Below are positions 1-8,000 of a stretch of DNA of 32,963 nucleotides, piece after piece. The position numbers and the translations under genes are program-made. The stretch is from an uncultured Lachnospiraceae bacterium (lineage in GTDB: Bacteria > Bacillota > Clostridia > Lachnospirales > Lachnospiraceae): NCBI GenBank assembly GCA_947625875.1, contig CANQQG010000026.1:1-32963 (forward strand), written 5' to 3'. The notes beneath the pieces are model-generated. The model searched no databases. It was not told the origin of the DNA and saw only the letters and a program-made list of their open reading frames with translations. Numbering within the stretch: position 1 is the first letter of the stretch; every line of letters begins with the position of its first letter.

Positions 1-60
1 GTCCCAAATCTTTGCAGACATTTTTTCTTCCCATTCCGCCTGCGTCTGTATATGTGCCAT
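1..60 (-). CDS. Start of a protein cut by the window edge (first 20 codons)
   Basis: An ATG at 60-58 is preceded by a good SD (GGAGAGG, about 6 bases upstream) and opens a frame that stays open to the window edge. The 20 visible residues are charged and helix-like, ending in KIWD. It follows the LRR gene by 46 bases with no terminator between, so it is probably the third gene of the hemerythrin-LRR operon. The '-IWD' start recalls VWA-like/DUF2201 metallopeptidases that can sit beside such LRR genes, but 20 residues cannot establish this. The gene is surely present; its product is unknown. Confidence 0.6.
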   Translation of the reverse strand, partial: MAHIQTQAEWEEKMSAKIWD

Positions 61-106
61 GTGAGTCCTCTCCCCGTCATCCTGATCGCAGCTGTCCGGG
101 CTGCCG

Positions 107-1084
107 TTAAAAATCGTCAAATGCATACCGGTCTTTCCCGCCGGTGTCCGCCCTTGCCTGCAAAAGCCGCTGCATACAGACGCTTCCCTCCGTCCAGCCC
201 GCCGCCGACGCCAGCAAAATCCCTTCCGCCGCGTCTTTTGTATCCAGCAAATCGCTTTCATACAAAAAAGCGACCGCATCAAACGCCCGGCTGCCGACCA
301 GCTCCTTTAAAAGTGTGTGCGTATGTGCGCGCAGATACCGCTCATACCGCTCCCTTGCCTGCCCGCACAATCCGACCGGAAAACGCAGGCGGTCAAATGC
401 AAAACGGCAGAGCGTCTCCGCCGTCTCCTCTGCGCACGCCTGCGCGAATACGGCGTCGTAGCGCGCAAAATCCAAAACGCCGTCCCGAAAACACTGCCTT
501 GCGCGGAAGCCTTCCCCGGAAATGCTGCGCCCGAACAGGTGTGCAGGCGCAATCTCGTCATAGCTCTCCGTATATTCCGGATAAAATAAAACTGCCTCCG
601 TCCGGTGCGGCGAAGGCAGGAACGTCACTTCCAAATCCCATGGAATGCGGCTCAGAATGCGGGGAAGCCCGCTCGGCTCCATACAGCCGCAGCGCAGGAA
701 AAGGCGGCGCAGCTTCTGGCAGTTCATAAAAGCGTCGCTGCCAATGCCGCCAAGACGGCTGCCGATCTCAAGTTTTTCCAGTTTTGCGCAGTTATAAAAA
801 CAGTAATTCCCCACTTCGGACAGGGAATCCGGCAGGACGGCTTCCTGCAGATAGGCGCCGCCAAGTTCTCTTATCTCATCATCCGCCCCGCTGCTTTCGA
901 CCAGGCAGCGGCTTTTTTCAAAACGCGCGTCCTTTGCAAAACAGTAATCCGCAAGCCGCGTCACCTTCCTGCCCCGCAGCGTTTCGGGGATCACCGCATA
1001 CGGAGAGTCCCCGCACATCCGCACGATACAGGCTTCCCGCTCCCCGGTCTCCCGCCAGTAAATCCGGTATTTTCCGCCCTGCAT
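107..1084 (-). CDS. BspA-type leucine-rich-repeat protein
   Basis: A 325-residue protein. Residues about 45-130 carry LRR_5 (BspA/TpLRR) units with the pattern 'A-LPDSLSEVGNYCFYNC-KLEKLEIG---GIGSDAFMNC-KLR-L'. The C-terminal half is helical and unassigned; a similar arrangement occurs in intracellular Firmicute LRR proteins. No signal peptide, cell-wall anchor or membrane segment is visible, so a cytoplasmic location is likely. The ATG at 1084 is preferred to the in-frame GTG one codon earlier, because ATG overlaps the stop of the hemerythrin gene (TGATG), which points to translational coupling. LRR units of this type usually bind other proteins; the partner here is unknown. Confidence 0.8.
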   Translation of the reverse strand: MQGGKYRIYWRETGEREACIVRMCGDSPYAVIPETLRGRKVTRLADYCFAKDARFEKSRCLVESSGADDEIRELGGAYLQEAVLPDSLSEVGNYCFYNCAKLEKLEIGSRLGGIGSDAFMNCQKLRRLFLRCGCMEPSGLPRILSRIPWDLEVTFLPSPHRTEAVLFYPEYTESYDEIAPAHLFGRSISGEGFRARQCFRDGVLDFARYDAVFAQACAEETAETLCRFAFDRLRFPVGLCGQARERYERYLRAHTHTLLKELVGSRAFDAVAFLYESDLLDTKDAAEGILLASAAGWTEGSVCMQRLLQARADTGGKDRYAFDDF

Positions 1085-1908
1085 CACAGCTTATCCGGCA
1101 CTAACGGAATGAGCATATCCATCTTGAAAATATGGTTGCGCAGCCAGAACACAAGATAATCGATCAGCTCCTCAAGCGATTCCTCCGGATCCGCATCGAT
1201 CGAATCAAAATCAAAATCGACAAGATATTCCCCGAACGCCTCATGCGCACGCTGCTGCGCCATCAGCCCGGCATAGCCGATCCGCTTCATATAAGCCTCT
1301 TCGTCCGCAAAATGCTGCAGCGCGTAATCGCGCATTTCACCCACGATCGTTATCACCTTATCATACTTATCCACAATGATCTCATCTCCGTAGAGGGTTT
1401 CGTGGACTTCCCGCAGAATGTCAAACAGTTTTTCATGTTCCTGATCCATAAATGTAATGCCCGTCCGGAAATCATTGGAAAAATGAAAGATATTATCCAC
1501 ATCCTCCTTTGGGATATGCCGGATCTTCCCGATCATAATATCACTGCTGATGATATGGCGGTAAAGCCATTTGGTGAGAAATGTAAGCAGGTCGTCAAGT
1601 GCCACTTTCGCCTGTTCTTCCGTAAGCGCGCCCGCATCTACCTCGCTTATTTTATTGCGGAATTCGTCATGCTCATGTTTCTGCCGCTGCAGCTCCGGGT
1701 CATGGATTTTTTCCATATAAGCTTCCTCATGCGCAAAATGGCTGTTCGCATAATTCTCCAAAGCGTGCATCAGTTCCCTTGTCACTTCCAGCGGCGCCCC
1801 GTCCTGCTCTAAATGCTCCTTCGTCTGTCCCATCATCTGGAACAACATACGGTGCTCTTCGTCAATCTGCGCAATCCCTGTCAGGCAATCGTCCGTAAAA
1901 AGATACAT
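1084..1908 (-). CDS. Double-domain bacteriohemerythrin
   Basis: A 274-residue protein built of two hemerythrin domains (about 5-125 and 148-270). Hemerythrins bind O2 or sense redox/iron at a di-iron site inside a four-helix bundle. Each domain shows the ligand signatures D-E/Q-EH-LF, HFA-EEAYM, H-x-x-F and WL-x-x-HI-x-x-x-D. In both, the first His of the usual HxxxH helix is replaced by Gln (RQKHEH in domain 1, AQQRAH in domain 2), leaving six of the seven usual ligands. The ATG at 1908 lies 7 bases after a GAGGG SD; an adjacent ATG at 1911 is possible. No signal peptide is seen, so it is cytoplasmic. A strong promoter precedes it and the LRR gene overlaps its stop. Confidence 0.9.
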   Translation of the reverse strand: MYLFTDDCLTGIAQIDEEHRMLFQMMGQTKEHLEQDGAPLEVTRELMHALENYANSHFAHEEAYMEKIHDPELQRQKHEHDEFRNKISEVDAGALTEEQAKVALDDLLTFLTKWLYRHIISSDIMIGKIRHIPKEDVDNIFHFSNDFRTGITFMDQEHEKLFDILREVHETLYGDEIIVDKYDKVITIVGEMRDYALQHFADEEAYMKRIGYAGLMAQQRAHEAFGEYLVDFDFDSIDADPEESLEELIDYLVFWLRNHIFKMDMLIPLVPDKL

Positions 1909-1981
1909 CATACATCCCTCATTTCTATCATTTATTAACTTCGCAACAATCGGCATGAATAATTACGAAAATCCTTACCGT

Positions 1982-2011
1982 ATTGTATATCGATCAGGAA
2001 ACCGTTGTCAA
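1982..2011 (-). promoter_or_regulatory. Sigma-A-type promoter for the hemerythrin-LRR operon
   Basis: On the minus strand a perfect -35 TTGACA (2011-2006) is followed after 18 bases by TACAAT (1987-1982), about 75 bases before the hemerythrin ATG. It overlaps the end of the HD gene, so hemerythrin can be transcribed on its own. Confidence 0.55.
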
Positions 2012-2562
2012 TCCTGAATTTTTGCGGCCTGCGCGGAGAGCAGTCCATACAGCCTGTTATATTCTTTTTCGGTATCGGTAAACGGCTCCGTAACGAACCG
2101 CGGAACCTCTGCCAGTGTTTCCGCGCAGTCAGATAACCGTTCACCGGTCATCTCCAAAAATTCGTAATATAACATGGTATCGTCGATTTTTGCCACCGCC
2201 TGTTTTTCCTGCGGACTTAGCGCCGCGCCCAGAAAACGCGCATACAGCAAATCCAGCAGGCGTTCCTCTGCGGCGCAATAAGCGTCCAGATGTTGTTTCA
2301 CCGGCCTGGTAAGGTCGGATAAATACGCCTCTCCCGCGTCATGCAGCAGGCAGGCAAGTGAAAGGCGCGGCGGATAGCCGCGCGCAGCCGCTTCTTTACA
2401 ACAGGCGATGCAATGCTGCCCGACGGAGTAAAAAATCGGGAAATGCCCGTTCGCGCGCGTCATAAGAGAAAGCGCGTGGGCAATGTCCGCAATGCAAAAA
2501 TCTTCCGGTTTCGGCGCAAACGGATCCATATGGATCTTTGTATACGTAATGATCTCGCTCAT
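2008..2562 (-). CDS. HD-domain phosphohydrolase (YfbR-like)
   Basis: A 184-residue metal-dependent phosphohydrolase of the HD superfamily. The metal-binding pattern is visible as H50 (SVGQH), H74-D75 (CLLHDAGEAYLSDLTRP) and D127/D128 (KIDD). The 'HDAGEAYLSDLTRPVK' block resembles YfbR-type 5'-nucleotidases and related small HD proteins, which suggests a nucleotide substrate, but the true substrate cannot be read from sequence. The ATG at 2562 has GGG/AAAGGG six to seven bases upstream. A longer in-frame start at 2601 would run through a terminator hairpin and is unlikely. It is soluble and lies between the DUF6033 gene and the hemerythrin operon. Confidence 0.82.
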   Translation of the reverse strand: MSEIITYTKIHMDPFAPKPEDFCIADIAHALSLMTRANGHFPIFYSVGQHCIACCKEAAARGYPPRLSLACLLHDAGEAYLSDLTRPVKQHLDAYCAAEERLLDLLYARFLGAALSPQEKQAVAKIDDTMLYYEFLEMTGERLSDCAETLAEVPRFVTEPFTDTEKEYNRLYGLLSAQAAKIQD

Positions 2563-2580
2563 TTTTTTCCCTTTATCCTG

Positions 2581-2625
2581 CAAAAACCCGTCCGCAGCCA
2601 TGCCAACGCATGGCCACAGACGGGC
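2581..2625 (-). terminator. Rho-independent terminator after the DUF6033-like gene
   Basis: On the minus strand CCCGTC (2624-2619) pairs with GACGGG (2592-2587), enclosing an inner GCCATGC/GCATGGC stem with a GTTG loop, followed by TTTTT. It lies 30 bases after the DUF6033-like stop and only 19 bases before the HD gene ATG. Confidence 0.7.
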
Positions 2626-2655
2626 TCCCTTTTCTTTCAGCCAGCGCGGGCATTC

Positions 2656-3363
2656 TTAAATGCTAAAATCAAATCTGCTGCCCGGCTGCGCATAATCCTC
2701 TGTCTTTACATCATCCCAGTCAACATTGTTAATTTTTTCCAGTAATTCCTCAATCGAATCCGCCTGCACGCGCGTACGCTTCCTGCGCTCCTGCAAAGCC
2801 TTGTCCGCGGCTTTTTCTTCTGCGGCTTTTTCAGCATCCGCTTTTTCTTCTTTCTTCTCCGACCTTGACTTTTCAATGCGTTCCCTCTGCTTTTCGCCCA
2901 TTTTTTCAAGCTCAGCAAAGTAAGAAACATTGCCGTCCTTATCTACGGTGACGCCCAGATTCACAACCTCGTCTTCCTTGTCGCCCAGCTGCTTTTTCAT
3001 CTCCGTCAGGTCGCCGGTCGCGTCTTCGATAATGCCGATATACTTATCCTTCGTATCCTTGTCCGCAGCCATTTTCTCCAGTAATTCCGGCTCGATCAGA
3101 ACGCTGTACTCTTTCCGTCCCCTGGACAGATACGACGCGGCCTCTTCTTCGCTGTCATAATCAGCGACAATAAAATCCATATTGCCGTATTTTTTCTTCA
3201 GTTCGTTTAACAGATCCTTTGCGTCATCGCTCAGCTCAACCTGCTTTTTCTCCGCCGCCTTCCCTGCCCCGTCTGTATCTTTTGCGGACTTTGTCCTGTT
3301 GTTTTGTACGGAGTTCTCATAATAAGCATTCTGATAAACGCCGTAGCCTTCTATTTTTCCCAT
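2656..3363 (-). CDS. DUF6033-like protein, charged and coiled
   Basis: A 235-residue soluble protein that resembles DUF6033 family members of Lachnospiraceae; the resemblance is from memory of the family and its function is unknown. The N-terminus (about 1-40) is Asn/Tyr- and then Lys-rich and likely flexible. Residues 41-150 look folded, with the block 'VELSDDAKDLLNELKKKYGNMDF'. Residues about 160-200 are a K/E/A-rich coiled coil. The tail has an SIEELLEKINNVDWD helix. There is no signal peptide. The ATG at 3363 follows a strong GGGAGG SD. It is a single-gene unit, with a terminator downstream and a TATAAT/GCCGATAT element upstream that might mean control by the flagellar sigma factor. Confidence 0.7.
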   Translation of the reverse strand: MGKIEGYGVYQNAYYENSVQNNRTKSAKDTDGAGKAAEKKQVELSDDAKDLLNELKKKYGNMDFIVADYDSEEEAASYLSRGRKEYSVLIEPELLEKMAADKDTKDKYIGIIEDATGDLTEMKKQLGDKEDEVVNLGVTVDKDGNVSYFAELEKMGEKQRERIEKSRSEKKEEKADAEKAAEEKAADKALQERRKRTRVQADSIEELLEKINNVDWDDVKTEDYAQPGSRFDFSI

Positions 3364-3410
3364 ACACTTTGTCCTCCCTGACCATAAGCTTATTTTAATA
3401 GGTTCTTCTT

Positions 3411-3421
3411 ATTATATCGGC
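3411..3421 (-). promoter_or_regulatory. Candidate -10 element, possibly sigma-28 type
   Basis: About 50 bases before the DUF6033-like ATG the minus strand reads GCCGATATAAT. It contains TATAAT (3416-3411) and also GCCGATAT (3421-3414), the -10 consensus of flagellar sigma-28/SigD promoters. Neither a TTGACA nor a TAAA -35 box stands at ideal spacing, so the sigma factor is undecided. Confidence 0.4.
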
Positions 3422-3536
3422 AATTGCGGGCGGCGGCATAAGGGTTTTTTATTATTTTTTTCCATATCATGGCGTCCCGCCCGCGCGCTTATCGAAATTG
3501 ATTTTATCCTGCATATAATCGCCAGATTCCGCCCGG

Positions 3537-4100
3537 TTAATTGAACTTCATTCCATCGTGAAACGCCTCACCGACGCGTTCCGCCACTTTGTAATAACCA
3601 TGCGTATACGGATCAAATGCGATCGCATTTACCAGGGACATATCCAGTTTTCCATCCGGCATAACGCGCTCATCCGCAGTGACATTTACCACTTTACCGA
3701 TCACACCGCAGCCGTACCTGTTATTCTGATACTCAATAAACGCGCATTCCAGGCAAAGCGGAAATTCATTGATCACAGGCGCGTCAACGCACTCTGCTTT
3801 CGCGGCGGTAAGCCCCGCTTTTTCCAGCTTGTTCATGACCTTGTTGCCAGACGCAATGCCAAAATAATCCGCTTCGGCCATATGGGCGGCGTCGGCAATG
3901 CTTACGGTAAACGCGCCCCGTTCTCTGATATTTTTGACTGTCTTATGCGTCTCGGTCAGATTGAGGACTACCGTATCCCGCGCCTGCATCGTCCCCCATG
4001 CGGCATTCATGACATTCACGCTGCCATCTTCGTTGTACGTTGCGACCATCAACACCGGCATAGGAAAAATGCCCTCGGTGATATTCAGTTTTTTTCGCAT
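3537..4100 (-). CDS. Flavin reductase-like (flavoredoxin) domain protein
   Basis: A 187-residue FMN-binding split-barrel protein of the flavin reductase/flavoredoxin family. Family features are the N-terminal 'FPMPVLMVATYNEDGSVNVMNAAWGT' strand pair, 'VVLNLTETHKTVKNIRERGAFTVSIAD' and 'AECVDAPVINEFPLCLECAFIE'. Members bind FMN and either reduce free flavin with NAD(P)H or transfer electrons to partner redox proteins; the partner is not clear here. The ATG at 4100 has AAAGAGG eight bases upstream; an upstream TTG at 4106 is less likely. It has its own promoter and sits after the MCP gene and its terminator. Confidence 0.85.
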   Translation of the reverse strand: MRKKLNITEGIFPMPVLMVATYNEDGSVNVMNAAWGTMQARDTVVLNLTETHKTVKNIRERGAFTVSIADAAHMAEADYFGIASGNKVMNKLEKAGLTAAKAECVDAPVINEFPLCLECAFIEYQNNRYGCGVIGKVVNVTADERVMPDGKLDMSLVNAIAFDPYTHGYYKVAERVGEAFHDGMKFN

Positions 4101-4150
4101 AATCAAAACCTCTTTTCCATAAATGATTAACAGCTGCGCTGTCAGATATT

Positions 4151-4178
4151 ATTATAACCGGCGACAAAGAAATAGCAA
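4151..4178 (-). promoter_or_regulatory. Promoter of the flavin reductase gene
   Basis: Minus strand TTGCTA (4178-4173), 16-base spacer, perfect TATAAT (4156-4151), about 50 bases before the ATG at 4100. Confidence 0.6.
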
Positions 4179-4226
4179 GCGCAAATTTTTACGCGGCAGG
4201 CCCATTTTGATCTCAAAAAAACCGCA

Positions 4227-4262
4227 TTTAAAAATCCGGCAGGCTGTTACGCCTGCTGGATT
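4227..4262 (-). terminator. Terminator of the chemotaxis receptor gene
   Basis: On the minus strand AATCC-GCAGGC and GCCTGC-GGATT pair around a GTAACA loop and run into TTTTT. It lies about 55 bases beyond the MCP stop. Confidence 0.8.
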
Positions 4263-4317
4263 CTGTCATTTCTTCTTTCATTTTTCAGATCATCAAAATA
4301 ATTCTGCCAAAAATCAA

Positions 4318-5613
4318 TTAATTCATCGTCCGGTCTGCTACTTTATTGATATTATGTACCAGTTCTTCCGATACCGAAACTATCCGGTCTGTCGCCACAT
4401 GGCAGTCTGAAATGATACGTTCAAAACTCTGGACATTTTCAAGCGTTTCATGCGCGCTGTTTTCATTCTGGGAAGAAAACTCTGCCATATCATTTACTTC
4501 CTGTAACATGGAATCCTTATTCCGGTTCAGGCTTGTCACCTCTGTCTCAATGCCCTGAATAGAGTCCGCCACCTGAATGACCTCTGTGCGCAGGGAACCG
4601 AACAGCTCGCTTGTGGAGCGGATCTTTTCCGTCTGCTCTGCAAAAGCGGTCGTTACCTTCTGCGTCACTTCCACGCTGAACTGCGCATTGGAGATCAGGT
4701 CGTTCACGCTCTCATTGATCTGTTCCGTAGACTCACGCGACTGATCCGCCAGCTTCCGGATCTCTTCCGCGACAACTGCAAAACCGCGTCCCGCCTCTCC
4801 GGCCCTTGCCGCCTCAATGCTGGCATTGAGCGCAAGCAGGTTCGTCTGGTTGGAAATGCTCGCGATGATCTCTGTCGCCGTACGGATATTCATCGCGGAT
4901 TTATTCGTCAGTTCCGTCTGTTCCCGCACCTTTTCGATCGAAATGCTGTTTTCATTATTCAGATCGATCAGCTCTTCAATATATGTCTCCACCGACCGGT
5001 TGCACTCCTGCATATTCCCGGCGCTGGCCGTCAGCGTCTCCACATTGTTTGAAATATGGTCAATCTCATCACTGATATCCGAAATCTCCTCATGAATGCG
5101 CTGCATTTTTTCCGCCTGTGAGATGATATTTGTGGAAATCGAATTTACATTGCTGCTCACGCCCTCTTCCGCCGTCGTCAGTTCCGTAAAAAGGCCATTA
5201 AAGTTCGTAGACACCTCATCCAGCTCCCCGGTCGCCTTTTTAATGGACGAAAGCACCTTTGCATAAGACACCGCCATTTCATTGACGGACTGCATGATTT
5301 CATTCACGCGGTTGTTGTCAAGCTGTTTCGGCACCTCCACGCCGTCCAAAAGATCCGAGCCTTCCGCGATATCCGAAACATTTGCAAAAAAATGCTGGAT
5401 GGAATCCGTAACAAACTTTGCAATGGCAAGCGAACCGCCGTAAATGACAAGCGCGCCCACAATGATCAGGATCATCCCCAGCATACTGCCATGCGACACA
5501 AACAGCTCAATGATCGTCGCCCAGACGCCGAGCGTCAGAATCGGCGTTGAGATCAGAATGCACGTCAGCCGCAATAATTTCTTTTTTTGTTCCCCGTCCA
5601 ATTGAATACCCAT
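4318..5613 (-). CDS. Methyl-accepting chemotaxis protein without a ligand domain
   Basis: A 431-residue chemoreceptor. Two hydrophobic helices (about 12-36 and 45-68) are separated by only about 8 residues, so there is no periplasmic ligand domain. A long coiled coil follows, with the highly conserved signalling hairpin near '[19 protein letters not shown]' and '[18 protein letters not shown]', the part that contacts CheA and CheW. The ATG at 5613 has GGAGG eight bases upstream; the longer open frame to 5691 overlaps the promoter. It probably senses membrane state, cytoplasmic signals or a partner protein. It is a single-gene unit with its own promoter and terminator and implies that the organism has a chemotaxis system elsewhere. 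Confidence 0.93.
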   Translation of the reverse strand: MGIQLDGEQKKKLLRLTCILISTPILTLGVWATIIELFVSHGSMLGMILIIVGALVIYGGSLAIAKFVTDSIQHFFANVSDIAEGSDLLDGVEVPKQLDNNRVNEIMQSVNEMAVSYAKVLSSIKKATGELDEVSTNFNGLFTELTTAEEGVSSNVNSISTNIISQAEKMQRIHEEISDISDEIDHISNNVETLTASAGNMQECNRSVETYIEELIDLNNENSISIEKVREQTELTNKSAMNIRTATEIIASISNQTNLLALNASIEAARAGEAGRGFAVVAEEIRKLADQSRESTEQINESVNDLISNAQFSVEVTQKVTTAFAEQTEKIRSTSELFGSLRTEVIQVADSIQGIETEVTSLNRNKDSMLQEVNDMAEFSSQNENSAHETLENVQSFERIISDCHVATDRIVSVSEELVHNINKVADRTMN

Positions 5614-5659
5614 AATACCTGCCTCCGGTCTTTTTCTGATAAGATAAATCTTACCTTTA

Positions 5660-5688
5660 ATTTTAAATACATTGTCACTTGTTGTCAA
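5660..5688 (-). promoter_or_regulatory. Sigma-A-type promoter of the MCP gene
   Basis: Minus strand perfect TTGACA (5688-5683), 17-base spacer, TAAAAT (5665-5660), about 47 bases before the ATG at 5613. A short inverted repeat AAGAT-N2-ATCTT (5641-5652) lies in the leader. Confidence 0.75.
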
Positions 5689-5723
5689 CATATTTTTTGC
5701 CGTATTTGCCGGAAAAGATCGCC

Positions 5724-7151
5724 CTAAAACCGGAAATATAAAAACGGATTATAACTGCCGCTCACCAGCATTGCAAGCGACAGAAGCAGAACGAGCGCGC
5801 ACCAGCCGCCCTTTGCCCAAAACGCCGTTCCCGCGCCAAAACGCGTCTGCAGAAAAGAAAGCGCGCGCAGCGCGGCCTTCTTCGGAACCTCTGTGCAAGC
5901 GACTGCAAGCAGCAGGAAAAACAAAAGATGCGCCGACCACAGGTAAAGCGCATAGCGGCTGGCAAAGGGAACGCCGCGCCCGGCCATCATTTTTATATAA
6001 GTTTTCAGCTGTCCCATGCCTTCACACGCAAAGACCACCCAGCCGCCCAGGATAACGGCTGTCGCGTACATATGCCGTACGGCCGCGGGCCATTTCTCCA
6101 GCCATTTCAAAAGGAACTGTTTTTCCAATATAAGCCAAAAGCAAAAATACATACCCCAGAGCAGGAAATTCCAGCCCGCGCCATGCCACAGCCCCGTAAG
6201 CGCCCATACAAGGAACAGGTTCCTGAACTGGCGGAGCGCTCCCCGCCTGCTTCCGCCCAGCGGTATATACACATACTCCCGGAACCACCGCCCAAGCGTC
6301 ATATGCCAGCGCCTCCAAAATTCTGTAATGCTTTTTGAAACATACGGATAGTCAAAATTTTCCGGAAAATGAAACCCGAACAGCCTGCCAAGTCCGATCG
6401 CCATATCCGAATACCCGGAAAAATCAAAATAGATCTGGAACATATATGCCGCCGCGCCAAGCCATGCCAGTAAGACAGACGCGTCCGCAGGCGCCGCCGC
6501 CAGGACATTCTCCCAGACGGCGCCCGCCTGATTTGCCAGCAGGACTTTCTTCCCAATCCCAAGCAAAAAACGCTGCAGGCCGTACGCGCAGCCCTCCATG
6601 CTCTGCCGCCGCTCTGTGATCTCCGTTTCGATCTCGCTGTAACGCACAATCGGCCCCGCGATCAGCTGCGGGAACAGACAGACGTACATACCAAAGGATA
6701 TCAGGTTTTTTTGCGGCCGGACTTTGCCGCGGTATACGTCGATCGTATACGACATCGTCTGGAACGTGTAAAAAGAAATCCCGATCGGCAGCGCAATGCC
6801 GGGGAGCGCAAACCGGCTTCCCGCAAACCGGTTGACCGCCGACAAAAAGAAGTCCGTATATTTGAAAAATCCCAAAATGCCCAGATTTCCCGCGATGGAT
6901 ATTACAAGCAGGAACCGTCCAAGCGTACCGCGCTTCCCATGCGCGTCCGCCCAGCCGATCAGGCGGCCGTTCATGTAATCAAATACCGTAGAAAACAGCA
7001 AAATAAAAATATAGCGCGGCTCGCCCCACGCATAAAATAAAAGGCTCGCCAGAAGCAGGCACAGATTCCGCAGACGCCCGGGGCAGACCGCATAAAAGCC
7101 GACAACGGCCGGAAGAAATATACACAAAAACACAAGACTGCTGAATACCAT
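5724..7151 (-). CDS. MBOAT family O-acyltransferase (AlgI/PatB-like)
   Basis: A 475-residue multi-spanning membrane acyltransferase, the full length for the AlgI/DltB/PatB group. Markers are '[16 protein letters not shown]' near the N-terminus, '[14 protein letters not shown]' (about 160-173), '[19 protein letters not shown]' (242-260), '[23 protein letters not shown]' (278-300) and '[11 protein letters not shown]' (318-328) with the probable catalytic His323. Such enzymes move acyl groups (often acetyl) across the membrane onto cell-wall or exported polysaccharides. The usual partner, an AlgJ/AlgX/DltD-like SGNH protein, is not adjacent: the next gene downstream is the MCP. The ATG at 7151 has an AAAGGG SD. 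Confidence 0.93.
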   Translation of the reverse strand: MVFSSLVFLCIFLPAVVGFYAVCPGRLRNLCLLLASLLFYAWGEPRYIFILLFSTVFDYMNGRLIGWADAHGKRGTLGRFLLVISIAGNLGILGFFKYTDFFLSAVNRFAGSRFALPGIALPIGISFYTFQTMSYTIDVYRGKVRPQKNLISFGMYVCLFPQLIAGPIVRYSEIETEITERRQSMEGCAYGLQRFLLGIGKKVLLANQAGAVWENVLAAAPADASVLLAWLGAAAYMFQIYFDFSGYSDMAIGLGRLFGFHFPENFDYPYVSKSITEFWRRWHMTLGRWFREYVYIPLGGSRRGALRQFRNLFLVWALTGLWHGAGWNFLLWGMYFCFWLILEKQFLLKWLEKWPAAVRHMYATAVILGGWVVFACEGMGQLKTYIKMMAGRGVPFASRYALYLWSAHLLFFLLLAVACTEVPKKAALRALSFLQTRFGAGTAFWAKGGWCALVLLLSLAMLVSGSYNPFLYFRF

Positions 7152-7196
7152 GTCAAAACCCTTTCCCTTTCATCGGCAAAGCGCCGCATCCGCATT

Positions 7197-7213
7197 CCGT
7201 TTCGGCCAAACGG
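7197..7213. repeat. Short inverted repeat between lgt and the MBOAT gene
   Basis: CCGTTT and AAACGG flank CGGCC, forming a perfect 6-bp stem. It has no T-tract on the minus strand, so it is not a convincing terminator; it may be an RNA hairpin or chance. Confidence 0.3.
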
Positions 7214-7237
7214 CTGCGAAATACAGCGCCATTGCCA

Positions 7238-7984
7238 TTACGACGGCCTGCGCATAAACAGCCGCATACACACTGCGCCCGCCGCAAATAAAAAAACGGA
7301 TATCAGCTGCGATGTGGAAAATATCCCCCACGCGCCGCGCGGATCGTCGCGGAACATTTCGATGACAAACCGGCCGATGCTGTATAAAATCATATAAAGC
7401 GCGCCGACCGTTCCCTGCTTTTTATTTTTTTTGTCATATGCAAACAAAACCGCGGCGATCAGGAAATTGCCCGCGCTTGATAAAAGCTGCGTGGGAAGCA
7501 GCGGGATATTGTTTGGCGCAAAGTCTGAGTGCGTATACGTGATATGCAGCCACGAATCCGTCGGCTTCCCATAACAGCAGCCCGCAAAAAAACAGCCGAT
7601 CCGCCCAAAGCCCTGCGCGACGGAGACAGACGGCATGACCAGGTCAAAATACGCGAGAAACGGCGCTTTTTTCACGCGGCAGTAAATATAGCTGTATAAA
7701 ACCCCGAAAAGTATGCCGCCGTAAACGACATAGCCATGCGAAAAATCCCACAGGATCGACGGATCGCGCAGGATATCCCGAAAACTGACAATATAATACA
7801 ACAGCCTCGTGCCTGTTACCGCGCCAAGTACTGCGCACAGCAATATCCCCCATATAATATCCTCATTTAACTTTTTTTCTTTTGCCCGGCAGCAGCAGAT
7901 CAGATACGCCGCCACAAAGCCGATCCCGATCATCAGCCCGTACATATGGAAGGTCAGCGGGCCGATCTGTATATCATTTGGCAT
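7238..7984 (-). CDS. lgt: Prolipoprotein diacylglyceryl transferase family protein
   Basis: A 248-residue integral membrane enzyme of the Lgt family, which moves diacylglycerol from phosphatidylglycerol to the lipobox Cys of prelipoproteins. Markers are HMYGLM (13-18), 'YVVYGGILFG' (85-94), the Lgt signature region 'GFGRIGCFFAGCCYG' (125-139), PTQL (164-167) and 'GRFVIEMFRDD' (204-214). The signature has CFFAGCCYG where classical Lgt has an NF-x-N-x-E-x-x-G pattern, a variant I recall from Firmicute Lgt paralogues, so it may be a second copy. The ATG at 7984 has a GAGGAGAGGA SD. The large DUF262 gene ends only 16 bases upstream and no promoter is evident between them. Confidence 0.9.
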   Translation of the reverse strand: MPNDIQIGPLTFHMYGLMIGIGFVAAYLICCCRAKEKKLNEDIIWGILLCAVLGAVTGTRLLYYIVSFRDILRDPSILWDFSHGYVVYGGILFGVLYSYIYCRVKKAPFLAYFDLVMPSVSVAQGFGRIGCFFAGCCYGKPTDSWLHITYTHSDFAPNNIPLLPTQLLSSAGNFLIAAVLFAYDKKNKKQGTVGALYMILYSIGRFVIEMFRDDPRGAWGIFSTSQLISVFLFAAGAVCMRLFMRRPS

Positions 7985-8000
7985 AATACCGTCCTCTCCT

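Noticed and set aside
52-729. Long open frame on the plus strand opposite the LRR gene
   Set aside because: It has no SD, a Pro/Arg-rich low-complexity product, and lies antisense to a well-supported gene. Many similar plus-strand frames in GC-rich parts were dismissed for the same reasons.
7152-7237. Possible small gene between lgt and the MBOAT gene
   Set aside because: A 23-codon frame exists but has no SD and no conserved-looking sequence; the gap is more simply a leader with a small inverted repeat.
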